Positions 27,209 to 36,231 of a stretch of 64,000 nucleotides of DNA are shown here, piece by piece. Numbering within the stretch: position 1 is the stretch's first letter; each line of letters begins with the position of its first letter. Source of the stretch: Clostridium septicum (GTDB taxonomy: Bacteria > Bacillota > Clostridia > Clostridiales > Clostridiaceae); the NCBI RefSeq assembly GCF_003606265.1, contig NZ_CP023671.1, positions 2,356,001 to 2,420,000 of the forward strand, read 5' to 3'. A program made the translations under genes and the position numbers. The notes beneath the pieces were generated by a model. It was not told where the DNA came from and ran no database searches. It worked only from the letters and a program-made list of their open reading frames with translations.

Positions 27209-27940
27209 ATGTGTAAGGTTTTATGTGTTATTCAAGCTAGAGCAGGGTCATCAAGATTACCTAAAAAAGTCCTTATGGATTTATGTGGTAAATCAGTTTT
27301 AGAGCACGTAGTTGAAAGGTTACAAAATAGCAAAGAGATAGATGAAATAGTAATAGCAACAACTAATGAAGATAAAGATGTGTGTATTAAAGAGGCAGCA
27401 GAAAAGTTAAAAATTAGATGTTTTAGAGGTGACGAAAATAACGTTTTAAGTAGATATTATTTAGCTGCAAAAGAGTTTAAAGGGGATATAATAATTAGGA
27501 TAACATCTGATTGTCCTTTGATTGACCCGAATTTAGTTGATCAAGTAGTAAAAGCATTTAAAAGCAATAGATATGATTATGTTAGTCCTAGAAGTAAAGA
27601 CGGATTAATTAGAGGTTTGGATGTAGAAGTTTTTTCAATGAAAGCTTTAGAGAAGGCATATAAGGAATGTGCTGATGAAATGGGATTAGAACATGTAACG
27701 TGGTTTATGTATAACAATCCAGATAAGTTTAATTTGTTAGATTATCCAGTACCTGATAAATTTAGACATCCGGAAATAAGACTTTGTGTAGATGAAATTA
27801 AGGATTATGAAAAGATTCTACATATATATAATAAATTCTATGATGGAAAAATAATTGATATAGAAAGAGTTATAGAGTATTTATTAAATAATCCAGAAAT
27901 AAATAATATTAATTATGATGTAGTTCAAAAACATGTTTAG
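27209..27940 (+). CDS. pseF: Cytidylyltransferase, PseF/SpsF family
   Basis: 243 residues. The nucleotidyltransferase signature IQARAGSSRLPKKVL is at the N-terminus, with RITSDCPLIDP later. The family (SpsF, PseF) activates nonulosonic acids with CTP to give the CMP-sugar donor. The start at 27209 lies one base after the previous stop, with AAAGGAGAG upstream; an in-frame ATG at 27176 has no such site. Last gene of the nonulosonate block. Confidence 0.86.
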   Translation: MCKVLCVIQARAGSSRLPKKVLMDLCGKSVLEHVVERLQNSKEIDEIVIATTNEDKDVCIKEAAEKLKIRCFRGDENNVLSRYYLAAKEFKGDIIIRITSDCPLIDPNLVDQVVKAFKSNRYDYVSPRSKDGLIRGLDVEVFSMKALEKAYKECADEMGLEHVTWFMYNNPDKFNLLDYPVPDKFRHPEIRLCVDEIKDYEKILHIYNKFYDGKIIDIERVIEYLLNNPEINNINYDVVQKHV

Positions 27941-28008
27941 TTATTACGTTTATTCTATTTAACAAGGCTAAATAATATTTAGATAATTAGTAAGTGGGAA
28001 GTTGAAGA

Positions 28009-29433
28009 ATGGAAAACATATTAAATAAATTGAAGAGTACTGCTATTTTGAATGTTTTTAAATATTCAATGGTAAAATATATAGCATTAGCATTTGTGTT
28101 TTTTAGAGAAATTGTTAATGCTAAGATATTGGGCCCAGAAATGGTTGGGATTTTAGGTAATCTTATTCTAATAATAAGCTATTGTGGTTATGCTAATTTA
28201 GGTGTAGTTTACGCTATGAATAGAGAATGGATTGTATATAAAGATAATGAAGGTGAAAGTGATAAGGCGAGAGAGGTAATAAATACATCTTTTTCAGCAT
28301 TAAGTATAGTTTCTTTGATTTTTCTTCTTGCATCTATATCAAGTATATTTATCTTTGAAGGAATTTCAAAGTGGTATATGTCATTATTATTTATAATTGC
28401 AATAACCGAGCAATATAAGAACTTTTTTATTAACTATTTTAGATTATTAAACAATCTAAATATGATTAATTTAATAGAATTATTAAATGGAATAGGTACA
28501 TTAATTTTAATTCTGTTATTAGGAGGAAGCTTTAAAATATTAGGAGTATTATTTGCTATGACGATAATTGGGATAGTAATCTTCTTAGTATCAATTATTA
28601 AAGTTCCTAAAATTAATATTAAAATTAATAAAGAAATTTTAAAAACATTAATTTCAATTGGAATCCCTTTATTAATATATAACTTAGGATTTTATATATT
28701 AACAACTATAGATAGATTTGTTATTATAAAGTTTTTAGGAAATGAAGCGTTAGGATACTATACATTTGCAAATCAAATGGCTACAGCAACATTAGTGTTT
28801 ATTAGTTCAATATTATTTTTGTTTTATCCTAAAATGATAAGTAAATACAATAGTGGAGATAATAGCGAAATAATTAACTCAATATACAGTTATACCGGAT
28901 TAATAGAGTTATTTAATATAGTTTTTATATTTATAGGAGTAATTGTAATTAAGCCATTTATTGATATTATTTTGCCAAATTTTAAAGGTAGTATAAGTAC
29001 TTACAATATTTTATTAATGGCAATAATAATGAGTAATTTCTCATATTTTTCAAATGTATTTATTATAGCTAAGAAGAAACAGAATGTATTAGTTGTTTTA
29101 CAAATATTATCCATAATTATTAATTTGCTTCTTAATATACTAGGAGTTAAATTAAACCTAGGTATTATTGGGGTTGCCATTGCTACATTAATTACTAATA
29201 CTATATACTCATTTATACAGCACTATATAGTGAATTATAAAATAAGAAAAAGTAATTTCATTAAAGACTTGTTTAAAATGTATTCTGGTATGATTATAAT
29301 TTCAACATATTTAGTAACGGTAGTCATAGTAGATTTAAATTATATGAAAATAGTATTAGGATTATTTATAATTATGTTGTTAATGATTCCTAAGTTTTTT
29401 AACATTAAAAAATTAATTGACGATATAAAATGA
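28009..29433 (+). CDS. Polysaccharide flippase (Wzx/MOP superfamily), first of two
   Basis: 474 residues with about 12-14 predicted membrane helices, N-terminal FFREIVNAKILGPEMVGILG and mid-region TTIDRFVIIKFLGNEALGYY, typical of MOP-family exporters. It would turn lipid-linked glycan across the membrane. It follows pseF by 68 bases and precedes a polysialyltransferase-like gene, so it may act on the nonulosonate-containing unit. The ribosome site is weak. Confidence 0.85.
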   Translation: MENILNKLKSTAILNVFKYSMVKYIALAFVFFREIVNAKILGPEMVGILGNLILIISYCGYANLGVVYAMNREWIVYKDNEGESDKAREVINTSFSALSIVSLIFLLASISSIFIFEGISKWYMSLLFIIAITEQYKNFFINYFRLLNNLNMINLIELLNGIGTLILILLLGGSFKILGVLFAMTIIGIVIFLVSIIKVPKINIKINKEILKTLISIGIPLLIYNLGFYILTTIDRFVIIKFLGNEALGYYTFANQMATATLVFISSILFLFYPKMISKYNSGDNSEIINSIYSYTGLIELFNIVFIFIGVIVIKPFIDIILPNFKGSISTYNILLMAIIMSNFSYFSNVFIIAKKKQNVLVVLQILSIIINLLLNILGVKLNLGIIGVAIATLITNTIYSFIQHYIVNYKIRKSNFIKDLFKMYSGMIIISTYLVTVVIVDLNYMKIVLGLFIIMLLMIPKFFNIKKLIDDIK

Positions 29434-29448
29434 GGAGAGGATAGATTT

Positions 29449-30504
29449 ATGAATAATCTATTTATTGTTAATACACCATATCATATAACATTATCTTTAG
29501 CTATAATTAATGCAAAAGGATTAAAAAACAATGTGCTTATAGTATTAAGAGATTTTAACTTTGTTTACAAAGATTATAGTTATTTAAATGAGAGTTTTGA
29601 CGAAATTATTGAAATTAATGGATTGAATAAATTAAATAAAGCAAGTGGTGCTAAAAAAATATTAGAGGTTATTAAAAATTTATTTTTAGATATATATACA
29701 ACTAAAAAGGCTATAAAAAACTTAAGAGCACTTGAATTTGATAATATATTTTTTGCAAATGATTCTTATGTACAGGTTCAAGCATTAATACATAAGCTAA
29801 AAGGAGAAAACACCGAAATATCATATATGGAAGACGGTATAGCATGTTATTTAAGTGATGATAAAACTATTACATCTAATTCATTATTTAACAAAATAAA
29901 AATTATATATAATAGTATTTTAATTACTCTTTTTAATATGCGAAAAAAATATGAAAATGGAGTGTGTTATGGAAGTAATAGTTATGTTGATAAATGTTAT
30001 GTTCTATATCCAGAGTTCATACGAAAAGAGTTATTAGTGAAAAGTATTCAAAAGATAGAAGATAGTAATTTTGAAAATGCACTGAGAATGAGTTATACGA
30101 AAAGCAATATTATTATAAACGATAGTATTATATTTTTGGTAGATTTATTCGAAGAGAATTTAGCATGCAAATATGAAGAAGTGATTAAGTATTTAAGTAG
30201 TAAAAATAAAAAAATCTATATTAAATATCATCCAAGAGAAACTAACTTTTATTTAGATAAATATTTAAATTGTAGTATTATAAAGCTACAATCTAATAAG
30301 AATATTGAAGCATTATTAATTGGAACAAATAAAAATGTTGTACTAACAGGAAAAGGCAGTACTGCATTTTTAACGCTGTCTAAAATTAGCAAAAACCAAT
30401 ATGTGGTGATAGGGGAAGCAATTGGATTAACTATAGATAGTAGAGTGAAAAAGATACTGACTGATATAGGAGTTAAATTTCCTATGAAAATTGAAGAAGT
30501 ATAG
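29449..30504 (+). CDS. Polysialyltransferase-like glycosyltransferase, candidate nonulosonate transferase
   Basis: 351 residues. Resembles the alpha-2,8-polysialyltransferase / GT52-type family: IVNTPYHITLSLAI at the N-terminus, SYMEDGIACY at about 123-132 (the ED-G motif), IYIKYHPRE at about 256-264, and a GKGSTAFLTLSKIS motif near the C-terminus. Those enzymes use CMP-sialic-acid type donors. As the CMP-sugar made by the genes upstream is a nonulosonate, this is the most likely enzyme to transfer it. Family by eye; acceptor unknown. Confidence 0.68.
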   Translation: MNNLFIVNTPYHITLSLAIINAKGLKNNVLIVLRDFNFVYKDYSYLNESFDEIIEINGLNKLNKASGAKKILEVIKNLFLDIYTTKKAIKNLRALEFDNIFFANDSYVQVQALIHKLKGENTEISYMEDGIACYLSDDKTITSNSLFNKIKIIYNSILITLFNMRKKYENGVCYGSNSYVDKCYVLYPEFIRKELLVKSIQKIEDSNFENALRMSYTKSNIIINDSIIFLVDLFEENLACKYEEVIKYLSSKNKKIYIKYHPRETNFYLDKYLNCSIIKLQSNKNIEALLIGTNKNVVLTGKGSTAFLTLSKISKNQYVVIGEAIGLTIDSRVKKILTDIGVKFPMKIEEV

Positions 30505-30538
30505 ATTTTAAATAATATTTTATACAAAGGAGTTATAT

Positions 30539-31471
30539 ATGGAAAATAAACAGTTAGTTTCAGTAGTTATGAGCACTTACAATGAACCGAAAGAATGGGT
30601 GCAATTATCAATAGAGTCTATATTAGACCAAAGTTATGATAATATTGAAGTTATAATAGTTTGTGATAACCCTAATAATAAAGAAATTATTGAACTTCTT
30701 AAAAAGTTTGAAGAAGATTTTAGAGTTAGAGTTCTATATAATGAAAAAAATATTGGGCTAACTAACAGTTTAAATAAAGCATTAAAATTTGTTAATGGAG
30801 AATTTGTTGCACGAATGGATTCAGATGATATTTCAGAAAAGGATCGGTTATTAAAGCAATATAATTATCTTACTGAAAATAATCTTGATCTAATTGGTGG
30901 CGGGGTTATTTGTATTAATGAAAATGAGGAAAAAATTTCAATTATAAATAATCTTCCTAAAAATAGTGAATTAGTTAGAAAGAGAATAATAAAAAATAGT
31001 TGTGTTCCTCATCCAACTTGGTTTGGTAAAAAAAGTGTTTTTCATGATTTAAATGGATATAGAGCAGTTAATTATGCCGAAGATTACGATTTTTTATTAA
31101 GGGCTCTAGCTAAGGGATTTAAACTAGGAAATATAGATGAAATTGTTTTAAAATACAGAATAAGAAGTAGTAGTATATCTAATAGCAATGGATTAAAACA
31201 GTTTATAACATCTCAAATGCTTATAAATTTATATAAGAAAGATAAAATTTTAGAGGATATTAATGTAATTAATGAATTTATAGGTGAAGAGTTAAAAAAA
31301 ATAGATAAAAGTGAAGAAATAAATTATTATGAAGCATCTAGAGAATTTACTAAAGGATGTATTGGGATAAAGAAGTTAGATTTTAATCAAGGACTAAAAA
31401 TAATAAAAGGTCTAACAAAATCAAAGTATTATAGAAAAAAAATTTGGGGTTATATAAGGGCTTTATTATAG
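30539..31471 (+). CDS. Family 2 glycosyltransferase
   Basis: 310 residues. GT-A fold with VVMSTYNEPKEWVQLSIES, VIIVCDNPNN, FVARMDSDDISEKDR (metal-binding motif) and a YAEDYDFLLRAL acceptor-side motif. No membrane helix. Donor and acceptor cannot be told. AAAGGAG precedes the ATG. Confidence 0.87.
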   Translation: MENKQLVSVVMSTYNEPKEWVQLSIESILDQSYDNIEVIIVCDNPNNKEIIELLKKFEEDFRVRVLYNEKNIGLTNSLNKALKFVNGEFVARMDSDDISEKDRLLKQYNYLTENNLDLIGGGVICINENEEKISIINNLPKNSELVRKRIIKNSCVPHPTWFGKKSVFHDLNGYRAVNYAEDYDFLLRALAKGFKLGNIDEIVLKYRIRSSSISNSNGLKQFITSQMLINLYKKDKILEDINVINEFIGEELKKIDKSEEINYYEASREFTKGCIGIKKLDFNQGLKIIKGLTKSKYYRKKIWGYIRALL

Positions 31472-31502
31472 ATTTAATGAGGATATAAAAGGAGAGAAAG
31501 TT

Positions 31503-33086
31503 TTGCAGAATATTAACAGCGATTTAAGAAAGAAGTACATCTACAGAACGATATATGGAGTAATAATGTTGATTTTAATGTATAAATCAATAATGCACTT
31601 TAAAAATCTTGAGGCTTATAAAAGTAAAGGTTTTTTACTTATTAGTGTAGTATTAGTTGGTTTAATGATTATTAGTATGATTACTTTAACAAAGTTTAAT
31701 AGTAAAAGTATAGAAAAACAATTTTTAGTTGTTGGGTTGATTTGGGGGATGGCTTTTATATTTATAAATCCTCCATATTTGGTACCAGATGAATCAGTGC
31801 ACATATATAGAGCTTACGATATAGCAAAAGGAAGACTATTTTTTAAGGGAAGTGAAAATAACATGATGCTTCCTGTAGGAGTAAAAAAATATGATAAACA
31901 GTTATGGGATATTATTAACAATGGAAAAGGAAGTAAAAATTATATTCAAAATATAAATACACCATTAGAGAAAGATAATTTAATAAAATATGATGCTGAT
32001 GCAACCGCTGCATATAATACAATAGCATATATTCCACAGTCAATAGGTATGTTTATAGGAGATTTATTAAATTTAAGTTCATATTTTATTATAATTTTAG
32101 GTAGAATATCTAATTTCTTAACATGGTTAGCGTTATGTTATTTAGCATTAAAATATATTCCTATAAAAAAGGATCTTTTATTTCTTTTAATGTGTATTCC
32201 TATGGGAATGCAACAAGCAGCTTCAACCTCACCTGACGCTTTATTAAATTCTAGTAGCTTTTTATTAATAGCGTATATATTATATTTAAAGTTTGAAAAA
32301 GAAAAGGTAGATTATAAAGATGTAGGTATTATTATTTTGTTAACTATAATAATAGGTTCCATAAAGTTACCATATATAGCAATTGGAGGAATATTGATTT
32401 TAATTCCAAACAATAAAATGAAATTTAAATCTTTTGGGAAAATAATGCTTATTATACTTATAGCATTTAGTAGTTTAGCAGTTAAGTCAGGATGGGAAAA
32501 AATATCTGCTCCAAAGATAGAAAACTCAGTGGTAATGGAAGATAGTTCCTCTCAAAAAAATAATGTTGAAGAGAAAAAAGAAGTAATAAGTTTAGCAGGC
32601 ACAGCAAAAAATATTTTAAAAGAGCCAGGTTTATTTATTAATAAAATTATATATACATTTAAACAAGACAGAGATTTTTATAAAGCATCATTTACAGCTT
32701 ATTTTGGCTGGTTTAAAGTGTTGGCTCCAAATTGGACAATAAATCTTATATTATTGATGTTATTTATTTTTGCAATAAAGGGAGATGAAAAATTTAAATT
32801 TAAAATATTTGATAAAATAATTTTAATTTTAATGTCTATAGGAATGTATGCTGCCTTGTGTGGCGTTTCATTACAATGGAAACAAGTACCCGTACATCAA
32901 GTTGATGTGCTTGATGGTATACAAGGAAGATATTTCTTTCCATTTATAATAGGGATATATTTTGTATTCCAAAATACAAAATTAAAACTAAAATTAAATG
33001 AATTTTGGTTGAATTCATATAGAAATATATATCTTTGTTGGACTTTAATGTTTTCATTGGCTATGATGTTCCAAACGTATTTCTAA
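31503..33086 (+). CDS. DUF2142 family polytopic membrane protein (GT-C-like)
   Basis: 527 residues, TTG start after AAAGGAGAG. About 11 membrane helices. An extracellular loop after the second helix carries PPYLVPDESVHIYRAYDIAKG, the DUF2142 signature. A large loop before the C-terminal helices has many charged residues. DUF2142 proteins occur in polysaccharide loci and resemble GT-C glycosyltransferases that use lipid-phosphate sugars. The DPM1-like GT2 at the start of the locus could supply such a donor; that link is inference. Confidence 0.78.
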   Translation: MQNINSDLRKKYIYRTIYGVIMLILMYKSIMHFKNLEAYKSKGFLLISVVLVGLMIISMITLTKFNSKSIEKQFLVVGLIWGMAFIFINPPYLVPDESVHIYRAYDIAKGRLFFKGSENNMMLPVGVKKYDKQLWDIINNGKGSKNYIQNINTPLEKDNLIKYDADATAAYNTIAYIPQSIGMFIGDLLNLSSYFIIILGRISNFLTWLALCYLALKYIPIKKDLLFLLMCIPMGMQQAASTSPDALLNSSSFLLIAYILYLKFEKEKVDYKDVGIIILLTIIIGSIKLPYIAIGGILILIPNNKMKFKSFGKIMLIILIAFSSLAVKSGWEKISAPKIENSVVMEDSSSQKNNVEEKKEVISLAGTAKNILKEPGLFINKIIYTFKQDRDFYKASFTAYFGWFKVLAPNWTINLILLMLFIFAIKGDEKFKFKIFDKIILILMSIGMYAALCGVSLQWKQVPVHQVDVLDGIQGRYFFPFIIGIYFVFQNTKLKLKLNEFWLNSYRNIYLCWTLMFSLAMMFQTYF

Positions 33087-33101
33087 AATATTAGATTATT
33101 T

Positions 33102-33130
33102 AGCTAGGAGTTATTAATTCCTAGCTTTTT
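33102..33130 (+). terminator. Terminator ending the first polysaccharide transcription unit
   Basis: AGCTAGGA and TCCTAGCT form an 8-bp stem with a 9-base loop, followed by TTTT. A roughly 270-base gene-free AT-rich stretch and a new promoter follow. Confidence 0.75.
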
Positions 33131-33311
33131 ATATACAAAGAATCTTAGAAGATCAATTAAAAATAGTTATATAATTAAATTTACTTATTAACTTTAATAA
33201 TTAGCTTTTATTATTACAATTTATATCTTAATATTTAAAGTTTCTCTTTAGAAATATATAGTAATTAGATATATTTTATTAAAAAGCATATATGTATTAA
33301 AATAATACATT

Positions 33312-33341
33312 TTATGAAAAATATATTATTTGTGGTATAAT
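33312..33341 (+). promoter_or_regulatory. Promoter of the second polysaccharide unit
   Basis: TTATGA, 18 bases, with an extended -10 TGGTATAAT at 33333-33341, about 66 bases before the start codon. The 320-base gap holding it has no gene. Confidence 0.5.
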
Positions 33342-33406
33342 ACATAAGGTATAATTATGTAGAAATAATTATGCAATATTTTATTAAAGCAATAGGAGAA
33401 TTTATT

Positions 33407-34285
33407 ATGAAAAATACCGTGTGTGCAGTTATAATAACTTATAATTGTGACGAAAATTTTTTAAATACATTTAATTCAGTAGTTAATCAAGTAGGTAAAA
33501 TTGTAATAGTAGATAATGGATCAAATAAAAATACTATTAATATGTTAAAAAATATAGAAAAAGAAAACGACGTACAATTAATATTGTGTGAAGAAAATTT
33601 AGGAATAGCAGCCGCTTTGAATAAGGGAGTTAAATACGCTTTAAATAATGGGTATGACTGGATAATTACATTAGATCATGATAGTAATTTGAAAGATGAT
33701 ATGGTAATGAAGTTATTAAAAGGATATAATAGTTTAAATGATATAGAAAAAGAAAAGGTTGTTAGTCTATTACCTAGATATATAGAATTAGGTTTGAATG
33801 TAGATAAACAATTAAATAAGGAACAAGAGTATATAAAATATATAGAAGGTGGAATAACATCAGGAAATATCGTTAGTAGAAAAGCTTTTGAAGAAGTAGG
33901 ATTATTTGATGAAAAATTATTTATAGACTTTGTGGATTATGATTTTTGTTTTAGAATAAAAGAGCATGGATATGATATTGTTGAAGTATCAGATGCTATA
34001 TTATTTCATAGAATAGGAGAAACTAAAGAAGGACGATTCTTCTTTAAAAAAGTTTCGGCTACAAACCATTCACCTGTTAGAAGATATTATATAACTAGAA
34101 ATAGAATTTATTGTTGGAAAAAATATAAGAATATAGTTCCAGAATCCATTAAATTTGATAAGTCATGTGCTTTAAAAGAAACTATTAAAATATTGTTATA
34201 TGAAGAAAAAAAATTTACTAAAATTAAAATGATTTTTAAAGGAATACATGATAGTAATAAAGGGATATTTGGTAAATTTGATTAA
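33407..34285 (+). CDS. Family 2 glycosyltransferase (rhamnosyltransferase-like)
   Basis: 292 residues. GT-A fold: CAVIITYNCDENFLNTFNSV, KIVIVDNGS, WIITLDHDSNL; the DHDS form and IDFVDYDFCFRIKEHGYDI resemble rhamnosyltransferases of the RfbF/WbbL group. dTDP-rhamnose genes lie downstream, which fits. The start at 33407 has AGGAGA upstream; an in-frame ATG at 33371 has none. Confidence 0.85.
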   Translation: MKNTVCAVIITYNCDENFLNTFNSVVNQVGKIVIVDNGSNKNTINMLKNIEKENDVQLILCEENLGIAAALNKGVKYALNNGYDWIITLDHDSNLKDDMVMKLLKGYNSLNDIEKEKVVSLLPRYIELGLNVDKQLNKEQEYIKYIEGGITSGNIVSRKAFEEVGLFDEKLFIDFVDYDFCFRIKEHGYDIVEVSDAILFHRIGETKEGRFFFKKVSATNHSPVRRYYITRNRIYCWKKYKNIVPESIKFDKSCALKETIKILLYEEKKFTKIKMIFKGIHDSNKGIFGKFD

Positions 34286-34312
34286 AATACTAATGTCTAG
34301 GAGAGTTGAGAG

Positions 34313-35131
34313 ATGTTTTCAATAGTAATAGTAAATTGGAATGGTGCAAAACTTTTAAATCAATGTTTAGATAGTTTGATAGAAAAATATAAAAAATCTC
34401 TATTAATAGAAACTATAGAGTTAGATAAAAATTATGGCTTTGCTTATGCTAATAACATAGGAATAGATAAAGCAATGAAGGATGAAAATGAATATATAGT
34501 AACTCTTAATAATGACATAGAAGTTACAAATGATACCTTAGATATACTAAAAAGATATATAGAGAATAATAGAAATGTAGATATATTTCAATTAATGATG
34601 ATTAACTATTATGAAAGAAATAAAATCGATGCTGCGGGATTAGAGTTTGATGAAAACTACTTTGTAATGCCATTAGGTTATAATAAAGATAAATCAGAAA
34701 TAGAAAATTTACAAATTGAAATAGAAGGTGCATGTGCAGGGGCTGCTGTCTACTCTAAAAAAGCGTTATTATCTGTTAAAGAAATGGAAATTGATTATTT
34801 TTCTTCAGATTTTTTTGCATATTTTGAAGATGTAGACTTAGCATTAAGATTAAAATCAAAAGGATTCAAAACTCATTTAGTAAAAGAAGCTATAGTTTAT
34901 CATATGCATTCGGCTACGGGAAATAAAAGTTCAAATTTTAAGGATTATTATTTATCTAGAAATCTTTTTAAGTATTTTAAAAGAAATTTATCCATTAAAC
35001 AATATAATATTTCATCTAAAAAAGGTTATAAATTAATGGGGAAAATGTTTGCAAGATATCTAGTGAAAGGAAATTTAGGTGGAGCAAAATCTATATTAAA
35101 AGGAATGGTAGATTATAAATTAAATAGATAA
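34313..35131 (+). CDS. Family 2 glycosyltransferase with internal deletion
   Basis: 272 residues. Starts like a normal GT2 (MFSIVIVNWNGAKLLNQCLDSL) and later has TLNNDIEVT, YFAYFEDVDLALRLKSKGFKT-like sequence and an acceptor HMHSATG motif. But only about 12 residues separate CLDSL from IELDKNYGFAYANN, where relatives have about 35 including the VVDNxSxD motif that binds the nucleotide. The frame is intact, so this is an in-frame loss. It may be inactive or may act with another GT. Confidence 0.78.
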   Translation: MFSIVIVNWNGAKLLNQCLDSLIEKYKKSLLIETIELDKNYGFAYANNIGIDKAMKDENEYIVTLNNDIEVTNDTLDILKRYIENNRNVDIFQLMMINYYERNKIDAAGLEFDENYFVMPLGYNKDKSEIENLQIEIEGACAGAAVYSKKALLSVKEMEIDYFSSDFFAYFEDVDLALRLKSKGFKTHLVKEAIVYHMHSATGNKSSNFKDYYLSRNLFKYFKRNLSIKQYNISSKKGYKLMGKMFARYLVKGNLGGAKSILKGMVDYKLNR

Positions 35132-35163
35132 TTATACATATAAGGAAATGAGTGTGATTTATT

Positions 35164-36228
35164 ATGAAAATTAATTTTGTAGTTCCTTTTTTATCTTTGA
35201 CTGGTGGGTTAAAAATTATTTTCGAATATGCTACAAGAATAAAAAAGAAAGGGAATGAAGTTAAGATATATGTGCCATATAAACCCTATAAAGTGTATTA
35301 TAAAGAAAATAAGACTATATGGTTAAAACAATATATAAAAAATATAATAAATGGCAATAATATACAATGGGCAGATTTTGATTTAGAAATAATCCCAATT
35401 CCTAGTATTAAGGAAAGATATATTGATGATGGGGATATAATCATTGCAACAGCATGGCCAACAGCTTATGATGTAAATAATCTTTCTGAAAATAAGGGGA
35501 AAAAGGTTTATTTTATTCAGGATTATGAGATATGGCATGGTGATATAGAAAAAGTAGAACAAACTTATAAGTTTGATATGGAGCAAATAGTAATTGCACA
35601 ATGGTTAAAAGAGTTAGTAGAAAAGAAGAATGGAAATAAAAAAGCTCACTTAATTTATAATGGAATAGATTTAAATGAAATGTATAACAATGATAAGAAT
35701 TATAATCTAAACTCAAAAAATGTAGTAATGTTATATCATAACTTACCATCAAAAGGTACTAATGATGGGATAGAAATAATTAATAAGATTAGAAAAGAAG
35801 ATAATAGTATAAATTTGATAATGTTTGGAGCCGAAAAGGGAGACAATATTCCAGATTATGCAGAGTTTTATTTATTACCGGAAAGACGGGAAATAAGAGA
35901 AATATATTCTAGAGGAGATGTTTTTTTATTTACAAGTATTTCAGAAGGCTGGGGATTAACCCCTTTAGAAGCAATGGCTTGCAAGTGTGCGGTAGTTGGA
36001 AGAGATGTTGGAGCTATAAAAGAAATAGGAGACAATAATAAAAATGTATTGAAGAGCAATGTTGAAGATGTTGATTCTTTAGAAAAAAATCTTATTAAAG
36101 TTTTAAATGATATTAATTTAAGAAAAACATTATCGGAAGAAGGGTACAAATTAATAAAACAATTTGACTGGAGTAAATCAGTTGAGAAATTTTATAATGT
36201 TTTGGAAGGTACCCTAGATCAGGAGTAG
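35164..36228 (+). CDS. Family 4 glycosyltransferase
   Basis: 354 residues. GT-B fold: N-terminal FVVPFLSLTGGLKIIFEYA, C-terminal Rossmann half with VVMLYHNLPSKGTNDGIEII, and SISEGWGLTPLEAMACKCAVVGRDVGA (the E-x7-E nucleotide-sugar motif). AAGGAAATGAG lies before the ATG. Sugar specificity unknown. Confidence 0.87.
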   Translation: MKINFVVPFLSLTGGLKIIFEYATRIKKKGNEVKIYVPYKPYKVYYKENKTIWLKQYIKNIINGNNIQWADFDLEIIPIPSIKERYIDDGDIIIATAWPTAYDVNNLSENKGKKVYFIQDYEIWHGDIEKVEQTYKFDMEQIVIAQWLKELVEKKNGNKKAHLIYNGIDLNEMYNNDKNYNLNSKNVVMLYHNLPSKGTNDGIEIINKIRKEDNSINLIMFGAEKGDNIPDYAEFYLLPERREIREIYSRGDVFLFTSISEGWGLTPLEAMACKCAVVGRDVGAIKEIGDNNKNVLKSNVEDVDSLEKNLIKVLNDINLRKTLSEEGYKLIKQFDWSKSVEKFYNVLEGTLDQE

Positions 36229-36231
36229 AGT

